Assembly (NCBI GenBank): GCA_018697195.1
Contig: CM031858.1
Coordinates: 104,939,406-105,003,405, forward strand
Direction: 5' to 3'
Length of the DNA: 64,000 nucleotides
Source: Certhia americana
Taxonomy: Eukaryota; Chordata; Aves; Passeriformes; Certhiidae
Part shown: positions 14,401 to 27,407 of the stretch, piece by piece
Numbering within the stretch: position 1 is the first letter of the stretch
Layout of the letters: every line of letters starts with the position of its first letter
The notes under the pieces: generated by a model
Seen by the model: only the letters and a program-made list of their open reading frames with translations
The model's database searches: none
Told to the model about the DNA's origin: nothing
Position numbers and translations under genes: made by a program

Positions 14401-15770
14401 GTGAGAACAGGCCAGGTACAGAAGCCAATCTGGTCATTCAGAAGAGCTCATCATTCAAAGTTGAGCAGGTCATCACCTTGTTTATCGGGAGAGAGAAGAG
14501 CATATCCTCACTTTCAGAGGCCTATGCACTTTGTTTACATTTTAAGGGACATTGTCTAGCATGTAATAAGTGAATATGTGCTAGTCTGTGGCTCAGGCAG
14601 ATTTTTGTCTCTGCTAACATACTTGGGAATGTACAATCTATCAGATCATCTTAGCAGGGAGTTTGTCCTAAGGTTAGTACAATACTGAACAAAGGGACTT
14701 CATACTCCCTCATTTATTTATTTTTCTCTCTGTCTCCTCTCTCTCTCTTTTCCTCCACTGCCATCTTCCCTACTCTTTCTCTATTTTTCTCACTCATTAA
14801 AGTGCCATTTTATTACTTCAAAGGTATTTTCAAAGATATGGCCTAAATGGTGACCTGAAAACAGCAATATTAGACAAATCCTGCATGGGCAGGAGCATCT
14901 TCAGTCACAAAAGTCTACTCCCTCTGGGCTTCAGGTTGTTCTCCTGAGACCTCTCCTCTTGACTCTGTCAGTGTCATTATCTGTTCAGATCAGTTTCTCT
15001 CTGACAGACCTTTTAGGAAAGGGCCAGGATTTTTAATTGCATTCTGAAATAAAGGATGCAGACCTACACTGTATCTGCCTCTTTGTTCAACAGGCTGGCA
15101 GTTATGTGCTGGATTTTCTGTGCAGCTTGCATGCCCTTGCAGACCTTTCCTGCCAAAAAACTTAAAAACAGACTTTGCTTGATCATGAGGGCTCATAGGC
15201 ACTGTTGTTGCAGATTTCATACTATTTGTAGTTGTCTTATTTGGCTGGGAAAGCATGTATTAAATGCCTGTACTAATTACTGTAAGACAGTTGCAGCAGA
15301 TGATTTGTCAAACCTATGCAAATATTGCAGCCTGATGAAAATGAAATGTGTTTGAAAGGCATTTAATTTGGGGAGAAAAAATATTATAGAATTTCAAATT
15401 ATTATTTTTAACCATTAATGTCAATCATACTGGTAATAGACACCTTCAAAACACTCTTTAGTAGAAGAGAAGAGTATTTTTAATTTATTTCTCTAGCTTC
15501 TTACCAAATTTAAAGGTTTTCTGCAAGATTTTGTCACACAGTATGCTGGCTGCACTACTAATTAAAAGCTGGTAGTTTCTAAATTAACCTGTGAGTACCT
15601 ACAGTGATGGAAATTGCCTCCTTAACATTATTATTTACTGACAGGGCAGGTGATGACCTGTTTGTGTCTCAAAAACAAGTTCATTAGTTTGTCCTAATGA
15701 CTGCTGCAGATAAACACTCTGATATTTCACTATCATATTGCCTACAGAAGAATGAGCTGGTAATATAAAA
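11489..15770. other. Non-coding sequence, no gene seen
   Basis: No exon or recognisable repeat is seen. From about 12,000 to 12,420 the sequence is AT-rich, low in simple repeats and contains homeodomain-like TAAT cores; it has the texture of vertebrate conserved non-coding DNA, but I cannot test conservation. Between 13,530 and 14,600 there are open frames of 105 codons (minus, 13530-13847) and 124 codons (plus, 14199-14573). They overlap frames on the other strand and show no recognisable family. Confidence 0.5.
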
Positions 15771-15827
15771 ATAAGAAAACAAAAAAGAAAAGAAAAGAAA
15801 AGAAGAAAAAAAAAAAAAAAAAAAAAA
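15771..15827 (+). repeat. (AAAAG)n microsatellite and A22 run
   Basis: AAAAG-type units occupy about 15,771-15,805 and are followed by a run of 22 A residues at 15,806-15,827. This is simple-sequence DNA. It could be the remains of a retrotransposed poly-A tail that later expanded, but no retrocopy body is recognisable to its left. Confidence 0.9.
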
Positions 15828-17789
15828 GCACTGCGGATTTCCAACTAACTGGGCTTTCTAGTAGGGCCAGTGTGACTCATTCTTGGTCAATAGATGCATA
15901 CCTGACAGTTGCCATTAATAACTATTAAAGTGCTGCTTGAGCTCCAGGGTGAGACATACTTCAATGTTCTAAAAATAAGATATTATCATTCTACAAGAGT
16001 AATAGTTTAGGCAGCAGTGGTTTCAATCCTCTTGGTCTGACTCTTCAAACAGACATCATTTAATCTAAATGTTCTGTCCTGCCAGGTCTCCTTTTGGGTA
16101 CGCAGTATGATGAAAGAGCTCAGAAGTCATTAATACAAATGTTTCTATAGAAATTATTGGTCAAGTCCATCTAAAAGTGACTGTCTCATACATTCCTGCT
16201 GAGAAGACAAATATAAATCCTAGGCCAGCAAACTCATCAACACCTCTCATGCTACCAAAAGACTGGATGACAACACTAGTGCACTGGGAAACTGAGCATC
16301 ACCACTAAACTGGAAGGAGATGAATTCCCCTCTTTCTGAATGCTGCTGCATCCTCTGGCAAACATAAATGACTTTAGAGAAATTTCAAAAACAATTTCTG
16401 AGAATCCTCTTCAAGTTTTTTTTTTTTTTTTGTTTCACTGGAATTTACAAGTATAGATTGATGACTGAGACTCTCTAAAAGACCTTCCCGCATTGTGTCC
16501 TTGGTTTGGTTTATGTAAGCTGATGCTGGGTACTATTTCTTTGGAACTGATTTAATTTTAGAGACAGCCAAACTTCCACTCTCCAATCAATTACAGTGTC
16601 CATTTATATGTACACAGAATTTGGCTTAGGAACTTTTGAGTCTAATACATTTAGGACAAATTTATTTGCCAGAAGATACGGACATGATCCTTGCTTGTAT
16701 AAAGGAAGGTTTTGTATTAGATAGGAAGATTAGAAGATTTCACAATGTTCTTCTCTTTCTTTAAAATGAACATCTTTCCCAGATATTGGGTACTTCTCTA
16801 TTTCTCAAGAGGGATATTTTTTTGTGTCAATCCCCATGTTAAAATATTTGAACAATGAACAGGAGTAGTGCAGGAAATTAACCCAGTTCACACCACTTCT
16901 AGTCATGGTTGAAGTATTTCCTCCTGAGTTGAAAAGAGGAGGGTTATTGGGAATTATTTTGTATAAATTGTCTTCATCTAAAACTCCTCTAGTGAGGTTT
17001 GGAAGGCTTGATTAATAGAACTATTTTCAAAGCCATTAACCTAAGTAACATGATTTGCTACTGATTATGTAACTGGAAAAATCTTATGACTTCTTGGCAT
17101 GATGCTACCTCAGACACCAAATTATCCCCCTTTATTTAGCTTGCTTCCTCCTTCTGTTATTTCCATTTTGGTGCTAAAGATTTGCCTACACAGCACTCTG
17201 CAATGCTGTGTCATCACACCTGAAGGAAGTCATCCCTGCAAGCTCAGGATTCTCCAGGGTCTTGTGAATTCCTTTTAAACCAATGGAAAGAGGATCTGTT
17301 TGCAGGATTTTTACTTTTCCCCCTATGCTTCTGCTCAATGTCTTGCATTTATTGAATCATCACAGTTTTTCTAGTAGTCTCCAGACCACAAGTTGAGAAA
17401 TTCTTGGATTCTCAGGGTACATCTAAAACTAAATACAGGCAGCTGTACTTTGAGGTGCTGCATGGAGATTCAGCCGCACAGGTGCCTAATCAGGGAACTG
17501 GGGTGCCAAACTGGGTTCTTTCTGACATGTTGGTTGAACTCTAATTCTAGTAACTGAGAGAACAGGGAGCCACAGCCAAGCCACACCCACTGTGTGCATT
17601 TGTTAGAATAACTCTTGAGACAGCTCAGTTCAGCGCTGATGTGTCCTGCCTTTTATGGTGGTACCTTCATGTAGGATGAGGAAAGAAGTTTACACACTGT
17701 GCATAATATCAGACTGCCAGTCTGCCACCTGTTAATCCAAGGTTCAGAAATCTAAGTCTAACAATTTTCTGCAAGCTGGGTGGGGGATT
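15828..17789. other. Non-coding sequence, no gene seen
   Basis: No gene or recognised transposon. A run of 16 T residues lies at 16,416-16,431. The rest is ordinary AT-rich sequence without notable open frames. Confidence 0.55.
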
Positions 17790-17940
17790 TTTGTTGCTTT
17801 GTTTGTTTTTTTCTTTGTTTTTTTTTCTTTTTTCCCTAGGTTTTATTGTTGTTTTTAATTTGGTTTGGGTGTGGGGTTGGGGTTTGTTGGGGTTTTTTTT
17901 CCTTTTTTGTTTTTGGGGTTTTTTTTCTTCTCTTTTAGGC
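17790..17940 (+). repeat. G/T-rich low-complexity tract with G-quadruplex motif
   Basis: The plus strand is almost only G and T over about 150 bases. At 17,867-17,892 four G runs (3, 4, 4 and 4 G) are separated by loops of 3, 2 and 6 bases, which fits the standard G3+N1-7 quadruplex pattern. A fifth G run follows at 17,915-17,918. The opposite strand is A/C-rich, which produces a meaningless lysine-rich open frame there. Confidence 0.85.
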
Positions 17941-20107
17941 TTGCATTCTTTCTGCTGGCTGAAATATGCATGACTTCTTTCCAAGACAAGCTACTTGGAA
18001 TTGCTGATCAGTGATCTTTGTTTTGCTGCTGAGGCCAGATTTTCTGCTGGGTCTGTGCCACACTCTGCAGTAAAGCATTTGCCCTCCATAGCCAGAGAGT
18101 CTTGTGGAGAAGCCATGGGGAATGAGAATCTTCAGTATATCTCTATACACACTACTGCTCACAAGGGAAGTTTCTAAGTTATGATTTTATTATTTTCTGT
18201 GGTTTAACATGACATGAGAACAAAGGTGGACTGTTCTTCTTGTCCCATGTGTGCAGGATGATATTGCAGTCTTTATTACTTTGGAACTGTAGGGATTAAA
18301 GCTATTTGGCATATAAGAAGAAGCAACAAGTGACTCTTTAATTAATCCCTGGTTATCACAACAGCTGATAGACACAGAGGGAACATTATGTTCTCATACA
18401 GAAAACGAAAACAAAAAATCTTTATCTCCTGCATACCGTGGAGACTAAAGAAGAGTTGAAACCACTGTGAAATGACTGCAATGAAAGAAAGCTCTGATCA
18501 TCTCTAGTGGTGATTTACAGCCTTTGCAAGACTCTAATCAAGAATGAAATTAACAGTGCAACAATAAGACAATGTTCTTTATATTTTTGGACATGCCTGC
18601 TCACTAGGGTGTATGTTATCTGCAAACACAAAATGGACAGAAAACACTGCTCAGCTATTTAGGCCACACATGCGGCAGACAGCAGCTCAACTAGTTCTAG
18701 TAAGAGAAAATCTCATCATTTCCATGTTTGCTTTTCCAAGGTCTTAACTACTAAGGAAGCACACTGGAGAAATAGCTTTGATTCTGGATAAGGGTTTAAA
18801 AGGCATCATGTCAAAATTTTGAGATACTTTTAATTACTCATGAGGTATATGAAAAAAAGGTTAAAGTATGAGTGGTCTGAATTAGATGTTGGTGTACTTT
18901 GGATTTTATTTACTTACAATTAGATTGCTCATTTTTGTGCTTTTTCTTTTGAGTCCTCAATAAGACCTGGGTTTAATTTGAAGAAATATTAACCTCCTTG
19001 TACAGAAAGAAATTAAACAAGGACTGTAAAACACAGCTCTCCTTTTATCTGTAATTCTCTCTACCTCACTAAATAACTCACCAATAGCAAAATGTATTAT
19101 ACTGCACTTCCAAGCTCTGGTTGTCAGAGGAGGTGACAAGGTGACAACAGCAGAAATCATAGGGCTGAGAAGGAGAAGGAAGAGAAGAATTTATTTCCAG
19201 GATAGTGCTCTAAGGTAAGAAGACAAAAGAATCCTAAACTTTTGAAGTTTTAACAGGCTCAGTTTCAAGTTTTGTTCGGGAGAAACACATGCAAGCATTT
19301 TTCTCCAGCTAAAAATCAAAGACAGCATTTTGAGCATAGAAACATTGCACTGGAAAATATTAGGACAAAAACCATTTTTAAAAGTCTTGGTCTTGATACA
19401 TTCCTGATGGAATGATGAAGCTAACTTCTCCATAAACACTCCAAAATCCAAAAAACCCCAAACAAACAAAAATACCCACTTCTGTTCTTACAGAGAAGAA
19501 AAGTAAATTATGATGGACACTAAGACAAGTTAAAATGATGATCAGAAACAGAGAGCATCTGTCTGAGGGCAGCTATTAGAATGGATAAATAAAGTGTGGG
19601 TTAACAGTACTTCTGTTGATGCCAACTTTATGAGCTTTGTTTAATAACAAAAACCTTAGATAAAATTTAATAGAAATATTGAGAGTTTCAGATATAATTT
19701 TCTCTATCATATTCCACTGCAGAACAGAGTCGGGTAAACAGTACAAAGAAAAGTGAAGACATTTAAAATTGATTTTTTTTTAATCAACTGAAAACAGGTT
19801 TGTGAGGACAAATTCTAACATCAGTAAAGGTAGTTTAGCAGACCATTGATTCCAGAATAGGATGGTGTCCCCCCAGAGAACAGAGTACTAATATGCAGTT
19901 CCTTTCTTGTACTTTTTTTTAGGAGTCCATTTGATACATCTGGAAATCCAGATATTTCTAATCATTTTCCCCATGAAATCCTGTAATTTCACCACACAGG
20001 ATTCAGAATAAGGATGATCAAAACTCAGGCACAAAAAAATTTCACTCTGGGAAATCTTTAAATAAAAGTACTGTCTTCTTTAATTGGAAAATTATATTTA
20101 CTTAAGA

Positions 20108-20127
20108 AAGTTAAATCAATTTAACTT
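20108..20127. repeat. Perfect 9-bp inverted repeat
   Basis: The arms AAGTTAAAT and ATTTAACTT are separated by two bases. It is short and AT-rich, and may be chance. Confidence 0.7.
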
Positions 20128-20704
20128 CAGTTTAAAAATCATCTCACTGTAAAATGAACGAACACTCAAATTCATGTAAAAATTTTTCATAATATTTTTC
20201 AATAAATCACACCTTACCACAAGCTGACATTTTTTCCTTCAAAATACACAAAGAACTAGTTAGGTTTTTTATGCTGCCTTATCCCACTTCAACTTATGTT
20301 GCTCTGTTTTTACTTCAGTAATTTAATAAATGGTCTCCTATAGCCAGATGCTTGCTGTAAGAAAGGAATTCCTGTGTAACTCTGTCAGTCTATCTCACTC
20401 CTGATTCTCCCCTGGTTCCCTGGTTCTTTGGCTTCTTTCAGCCACACTTGGCAGCATGAAAGTAGTGGAGAAGACAAGCACCTCCCTGACAACAAGGTGT
20501 TCTCAGGCCTTGGTGAGGACTCTTACAGGCAGATATGAGTGTATGATGCCTCAGTTTTTTAGGGACCAACATTTCATGTGGCACCAAAGTATATATGGAG
20601 GCCCTGAATACTGAAAAAGGGTTCATGTAAAGCTTGGGTGCTTCTGGGTAAGGTTCTGTGCAGACAGGATGTCTCTACACTGTAGGGTTTTACAAGGTCC
20701 TGAG

Positions 20705-20756
20705 CTCTATCTTGGATCCCATGGTGGATGCTCTATCCTGGATGCCATTGTGGTGC
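20705..20756 (+). repeat. 26-bp unit repeated twice in tandem
   Basis: Both units begin CTCTATC and agree at about 20 of the first 23 positions before diverging. This is a small local duplication in non-coding sequence. Confidence 0.75.
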
Positions 20757-22570
20757 CATGCCAGTGTCTGTCATGCCATTTGTGTTTAGCTGGAGATGCT
20801 TAGAGGAAGTCAGGTGTCTTTTGAAAATCAGACAGGCCTGTAGACTTAGTAGAATAATGACAACTTTTCCTGGCATATAAGGGCATGGCTTCTCAGACTC
20901 TGTACTCAGCCAAAGCACCCAGGTCCAGTTAGTGCAGTGGAAAATAACTCTTTTGGATGGGGACAGAGGAATATCTCAAGAATATCCAGCAGCAGCAGCA
21001 ACTAGTTTGGCATGAGGCTTTTTTTGTGCTAACTCAAAAATAAAGAGGGCTTTTTTGAATATAAGGTACATGCAGCCTTTTCAAAAGAGCAGTCTTAATA
21101 TTGAACTTTCCAAATTAAGTAGAAAAGCTTCAAGTTGGCATGAGGACTGAGTCATACTGCATGCAAACAGGAAACAACAGGAGGCTGGTCCCTAAGAAAC
21201 TGTCTCAAAATATCAGTTCAAATAAACAGCCTGACTAGTCAGTGGAGTCTAAAATTTCATTATGTAAGCCTATTTTTCAACATTTTTAAACAACAAACAT
21301 ATGGGCTAAACAGTAGGTCATTACCTTAGTGAAAATTTAACTTCTGATATTTGCGAAATCTGCATACTGAAAAAAGTTCAGTTTTCTTTTCTGGTCCCAG
21401 AATGTTCTAGAAAAGTTCTAAAGATAACTTGACATTTACTTTTGTATTTGCGTATGACAGGGTTTGGATTTCAAAATCAATGCAGCAAGTACCATATAGA
21501 GATGTAAATTATCTACAAGACATCTTGCTGCTTTTTTTTTTCCCAGATCCTATGTAGATGACAATACAGTATAAAAAACCTGGAAGACTTTATTTTTAGC
21601 TATGATGGTGAAAAATATTTAGATTAATGCATTTGCACCAGGTGAACTCTGGCTTGAATATCACTAACTGTGTGCTATTCCAAGACAAGCAACTTCTACA
21701 TAGTACTTGTGCAGAAAAAACCTTTCACTTCTTACCAAGGAAGAGGCTTCTTCCATCTGATAGTACCTAACAATTCAGTTAAGTTATAAAGGAGAGTGCA
21801 TAACACCTAGAAAATGTGTGCCAACTTACCTAGAATGTTTCACCAATACAAAACCAAAGTGCATGAAAATCTGCAAGTGAACAATTAAGGGACAGGATAA
21901 TTACATTCATGTCATAATTTTCTTTTCCTGTGGCAAGAGAATTACCATGAGATGATTGGCAAAGTATCCCTTGAATAAGAAATTGATTTTATAGTTTTGT
22001 AATTTGTTATCTTGACCTTTACATGTGTTTTTGCAAATTTTATTGGAGGCGGTGTTAAGGTTCAGCAGTTTATGTAAATGATATTGAGGTTAACGAGTCA
22101 TGAAGGATTATATGGCAGTGAAGAACTGCCTGGATCCTTTAATGGTTCATCTCTAGGCTTTCTGCTGTTTGCAGGAAAAAAAAATGGCCCATTTCAGGGT
22201 AGGCTGAAAGAAATTTCATCGTGTGTCTGTAAACTGTGTACTTTTTAACATATGTTCTCTCTAAATTAAGAGTAAATTATATTTGTAATAAGGACAAGGT
22301 ATTCAGCTGATGTAAATAAGTATTTTTCAATTGAATTGAGATCAGAGAGGTTTTTTTTTTCACCCTAAAATCCTTTCTTCAATATGTCACAGGTTTTACG
22401 TATTTAAACTTCAGTTAGAATATTCTTACATGAAAGTAGTGGTTCAGGTCACAGCTCTATGCAAACCCAGGTTTCCTCCCCAGTATATGGCCATATGTGC
22501 TCCTGTTTCCACTGTTTTGTAATGCTCCCTTTATTTGCTCCTTTTCAAGTTGTCTTTCTCCAACCTGGGG

Positions 22571-22606
22571 AAAAAAAAAAAAAAAAAAAAAAAGAAAAAA
22601 AGAAAG
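22571..22606 (+). repeat. A23 run with A-rich extension
   Basis: Twenty-three A residues at 22,571-22,593 are followed by short G-interrupted A runs. It is either simple sequence or a decayed poly-A tail. No processed gene copy is recognisable upstream. Confidence 0.9.
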
Positions 22607-25228
22607 TGTTCTGAGATCCAATGCTATTCAATACTAAATCTGAGATCACCTGGATTTTAAAGAAAATTAATTTGGGAATAATATTGAACTCTGTCCTTTA
22701 CTGGAGTCAGGGGAGCAGGCTGAGTTATCCCAGAGAATGATTCACTCTTATTTAGATTTTCCTAAGCCCCCTAGAAAATTTCAACACTGTCAGGAGCTGA
22801 GACAGACATTCTGGAAAATCATTTCCCTACTAGTGTGAAAATCAGGCATTCAATAAAAGGAAAATTTAATTCTTAACTGTAAATTAATTATCACAATCAC
22901 ATAAGAAAAGCATAAACCAAGATATTTACGGCATTAAACCAGTTTTGATTATGCCAGTTTCAATACAATGTCAAAGTGACTAAAAATAATAAACACCTGT
23001 GCTGTTCCATTACAAAGAATTCTCTAAAGAAGAAAAAGAAGTCTCTAGTTTTGATGACAGAGCTTATCTTTTTTTGAGCTAGCCATCTCCCAACTTTGCT
23101 ATAGGGTTTATTATTGTTACACACATTTTGTTTTCACTGTGAGAGCTGACTTTTGCCAAAACCAGACCTGAGCCTGAACTCAGTGCCATCTTCTCCTAAT
23201 GTTTCGGTCATCTGGTCCCCAACACGTGCAGGTGCAGCCTGCTGCTGAGCTCTGAAGCACCCTCATAAGAAAAGGATAAACACACCTGGGAAATCAGCAC
23301 AGGGTCAAGACTATTTTGTCACCCAAACAGCAAGATCTGTCCAGATAATGGATCTCTGCATTTTAGGGCTCAGATGAATTATGCTGGTCTCCTCAGAGAT
23401 GCTGTGTGGATGATTTGTCTCTGAGCAACAAAATATTTGAAGAAAAATTATAAGGCATGGCATTTGTCATGAGAAAAGAAATGCTTTGGGCCCATACTTA
23501 GCTACCACAAGACACTTGGCCAATGGGAGGAACTCAGGAGTTTTGCCAAACAAGTTCTCACTGGTTACAAATTTAATGCACTGCCCCTCTTGAAAGGAAC
23601 TTCTTAAACTGACCACTAAGATTCACTGCCATTGTGAATACAGGTTCGATCAAATTTTTCCTTTAAAGAATGATAGATCACTCCTTTGGAAGTAAATGTG
23701 ATCCTTGTGTTTCCAAGTAAAATAGTGGGTATGGCAAGTTAAGACAGATGCAAGTGAATTTGAAATATTGCCTGGGCTTTACAGCAGTTTTGGTAATGTA
23801 GCTCACTAGGGGCCGCAGGAGAAATGAAATATGTGGTGACAGGCAAAGTTCTGTCCAAAGAGAAACTGGGAAGATGAGAAACAAAGGCACCTTGCTGTCC
23901 ATGAATCTATGAGTGGCACTGAGATGGTGTTAGCCAAAAGGGAGTGGCATTGGCTAGGAAAAATGGCCAACTTTCTTGGTGATGTTATTTCCAGGCAAAA
24001 TCATTAAAATTCTGAAGAAGTATGAAGTGATAAAGCCAGAGAATTTGGTAAACATGACAGCAGATCACACTGACAGGACAAATACATGATAAGGGACACT
24101 GGGACCAGTAATTCGTAGTACTCATATTTGTCAATGGTATGTAAATTAACTGTGACAATACAGAACGAAACAGACATGACAATGGGCATCTGAGTGAAAT
24201 CCTCTGCTTCAAATTAAAGGGCCTCTTAGTTTCTTCAGGGCAAGACACAAGATTGCAGGAGCTGTTTATGAAACAGTTACTTAGGTCTACTTTGTGCATT
24301 GGGGCATTGCTGGTTTAATCACCTCAGAGTCTCATTTGACATATGGTGTAGGCATGTGAGGAAACGTGTGGAGGGAGAAGGTGCTCAGGGTATAGCTGTC
24401 TGCAGTAAGATTTGCAGCCAGTCATAGCTTTTACCAGCTTGTTTCTTCCCACTGGCAGTTCCAGATCCCACAGCTCAACTAAGTCTTTCGCAGTGTCATT
24501 GTGGTGTTAACGTCTGTGAGAATTTGTGACTGTATTGAAACAATCATGCTGGCTTCCCATCACAGCAGATCCTGACATCTGGAGGAAATATTAGTAGCTA
24601 AAGGCACAGGCAAAGCTACATCAACATCTGTAACAAATGATGAGTCACAGTCCTCTCGCAATATTTCTAGTATAACATGAAATAATAAAAAAACAATAGT
24701 GTTCATGCTGTCACTCAAACGAGGTTCTGTAACACATTCTGTGTATTTTTCCAGTATGAGGAGGTGTTTGTATGGAGGTCCAAGAAGCAGATGTGCAAAT
24801 CTGTTGTTCATTGTCACCCTCTTTCTCGAATTGCCTCTTCATACCCCACATCTGTTAATATTTTGTGAGCTTACTATCATAACTTGTTACAGGGGAAAAA
24901 AGGGAATTAAAAAACAGTAAATCATAGTGGGTATGTCAGTGTGGTTGGCTTTCGTTCACTTGTTCAAAATTTCACATAATACTTAAAGGTTTCTAGAGGG
25001 AAAGGGGAGTGCAAGAATCATTTTGTAGATTTTTTTTTTTAAATTTCAAAACTGTTCCTTCTCAAAATAAAGATGAAACATACTAATTATGAAGAAAATT
25101 ATGTAAACAAGGAAGATTTTAACAGCATTTTGTTCATTGGGGAATATGTAAATATTTTCAAAACATGGTATTTTAATTATCTGATATAAAAAGTTATTAA
25201 GCTGTCTTTACAATATAAATTAGCTTAT
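22607..25228. other. Non-coding sequence, no gene seen
   Basis: No recognisable gene or transposon. The longest open frame is 104 codons on the minus strand (23985-24299), overlapped by a second minus-strand frame and without family features. Confidence 0.55.
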
Positions 25229-25511
25229 TGTTATGGTTTTAAGCCTAGTTGGAAATTAAGCACCACGCAGCTGCTTGCTCAACCCCCCCCTCTGTTCCCC
25301 ACTCCGCCCTGGTGGAATGGGGAGGAGAATAAAAGTAAAACTTGTATGTTGAGATAAGAACATATTAATAGTTGAAAAAAAGTAAAATACAGTTATAACA
25401 ATAAAAAGGGGGAAAAAAAGTGATGCACAATGCAATTGCTCTCTACCCTCTGACCCCCTTCCTGAGCCCAGACTGGCCAGGACACATATATAAAAACTAG
25501 CCCTGTCACAG
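25229..25511 (-). mobile_element. ERVL-type LTR fragment (R/U5 and core promoter)
   Basis: Matches the 3' half of a common avian endogenous retrovirus LTR family, in reverse orientation. Diagnostic blocks on the plus strand are TTAAGCACCACGCAGC (about 25,256), the GTTGAGATAAGAACA block (about 25,349) and GTGATGCACAATGCAATTGC (about 25,420). The left edge starts TGTTATGG, consistent with the reverse complement of an LTR end. On the minus strand a TATATA-type box lies near 25,486-25,493, where this family has its promoter. Most of U3 beyond 25,511 is missing. No retroviral coding sequence is attached, so this is a truncated solo LTR. The usual poly-A signal position (about 25,360-25,370) is altered. 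Confidence 0.85.
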
Positions 25512-26992
25512 AAAAAAAAAACAACAAACCTGTTATTTAAAAATGTAATTAGACAGGATAAATAGCAACCACAAAAGATATTTTAAACTGGAGGAGTCAT
25601 ACAGGACCCACCTCTAACTCTTACAGAAAGCTTTTATAGGGTGCTATTGCATTCTGAGGTTAACACAAGTACTTGCTAGAATTTCCTAAATAGATCTAGG
25701 AAGAAGATGTTGCCAACAGGCATCATCAGGCATTCAGATTTAAATGACCACATAAAACTTGAGACACTGTGCTCAAAAGATGAAGTTCTCAGCTTCATCT
25801 TTCACTGTCCAGCTCCAGAAACATTAGCTCTTTCCCTGACCTCCAGTGCTTAGCCATGTTGCTTGTGATGGCCCCAGTGCTGAGCAATGAAAATATTGTT
25901 GGAGAAATACTTGGGGGCCCCATAATGACTTCCCTGTTGGATGGATTAACTTCCAAGACTAAAAGGGCTCTGGAAGAACACATCTGGGCTTGCTGGATGA
26001 GCTGAGAGGAAGGGACCAGACTTGTGAGTTTCAAAGTATTAAAGCCTTACTTCAAATGTATGCAAGACTTGTTTCAGTCATGACACACCAGTAACTGCTA
26101 AGGGAGGGTTTGAGACACCATATCACTGTGAACACCACAAAGTAGGGTCTCTCCCTTCTCATCCAGGCTGGATGAGATACAAGCATCCTTACCAAGGTGC
26201 AATGTGCAGAATAAGTTCATTTATTTCAGCCTGAGAAAATAAAATGTTTTTAAATCTAATAGAAATTAGTTTGTATGATGCATATGAAAATACAGATTGT
26301 TCTAGATATTGTTCAGATTCATAACTCAGGCTGTTAAACAGAGATTGCTTCCCTTGAAGATGATGCTACACTGATCTACTGCTATATGCTAAATGTCTGG
26401 GGGTAGGAGACACTTTTCAATCACTGTGCTGGTGCCAGATTTTTTTGGTTTTAATTATTGGCACATTCAATTCACAGGAAGATCTAAAAAAAGAGAAACT
26501 TGTGGAACTCTGCCAAAATTATGTTACTGGATTTGATTCCCCCTGATTATGATTAGGAATAGAAATTAATATTCATGCTGTATTTGTTTCTCCAACTTTT
26601 CACATTTAATGCATTTTAAATCAGCTATGCTGGCACCGTCTGTGTGAAATAGTTGCATAAATGGCCAGGATTCTCCAGTCATCTTAGTCATTTAAAGCAT
26701 AGTCTCTTTAAAGGGACAATGTTTTTTTCTTCCTTTGGCAGAGCGAAGTTGTCCATCTTTTCTTGATGTGAATGTGACTAGTAATGGAAAGTGGTAGTTA
26801 ATTTTAAACTCTCTCATTCAGAAAACCTGAGATGTTGAGACATTCTCAGATTTTTTTGCATTGAATCAGATGGCTTACAAGCAGAACATTCCTAATGACA
26901 TATATTTAAAAAAGAAACTGATTGAGACAACTTGTCAGAACTTTCAGTGCAAATTGAAGCTAAGGCATAAATTAATGTAAAACATTTTCTAA
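25512..26992. other. Non-coding sequence, no gene seen
   Basis: No gene recognised. About 25,760-26,040 is richer in G and C and holds a 79-codon minus-strand frame without family features. The interval from about 26,550 to 26,720 is free of simple repeats and resembles conserved non-coding sequence in texture, which cannot be confirmed here. Confidence 0.5.
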
Positions 26993-27407
26993 AATCACAG
27001 AATCATTCTGATTCTCATTCTGATTGGAAGGAAAATCTCAAGATCATCTGGTGCAACCTTCTGCTCAAGCAGAGTTAGAATAGGTTTCCCAGGTTTGAGT
27101 CCAGGCAGCCACTGAGTATCTCCAAAGATGGAAACTTCACAACTTCTCTGCATTAACTCTTTCAGTGTTTGACTGCTTCCACAATATGAAAAGTGCCTTC
27201 TTGTGTTCAGATATATATTTTTTTTTCACTTTGTACCCATTTGTTTTTGTTCTGTCACTGGGCACAAGTGAGTAAAACTTGGTTCCCTCATCTTCATTGC
27301 CTGCCATAAGGTATTTAAATATGTTGATGGGATAACCTGGAGCCTTCTCTTCTCCAGGCTGAACAGTCCCTGCTCTATCACTCTCGTATAAAAGATGCTC
27401 CAGCCCC
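26993..27407 (-). mobile_element. CR1 LINE, 3' part of a copy interrupted by another CR1
   Basis: Minus-strand CR1 whose 3' tail is the AATCACAGAATCATTCTG-like start at the left. It continues through the block GGTTTCCCAGG... and the block GGAGCCTTCTCTTCTCCAGG, then GCTGAACAGTCCCTGCTC at about 27,358. The element breaks off near 27,407 after GATGCTCCAGCCCC and resumes at 27,674. Many substitutions and small indels show that it is old. The 148-codon open frame on this strand (27137-27583) runs across the junction into the inserted copy and is not a real gene. Confidence 0.92.

Larger units (their letters stand above)
17941..22570. other. Non-coding sequence, no gene seen
   Basis: No gene or transposon recognised; open frames are at most about 92 codons. 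The segment around 20,400-20,950 is less AT-rich than its surroundings and contains a short tandem duplication (listed separately). The stretch from about 21,900 to 22,250 has few simple repeats and carries several binding-site-like words (ATGTAAAT, TGACCTTT, GGTTAAC), so it is a candidate for conserved regulatory sequence. That is inference only. Confidence 0.5.

Noticed and set aside
17709..17984. Lysine-rich 91-codon frame on the minus strand
   Set aside because: Produced by the complement of a G/T low-complexity tract; not protein-like.
22571..22606. Poly-A run as the tail of a processed pseudogene
   Set aside because: No gene-like body is recognisable upstream and no flanking duplication is visible.
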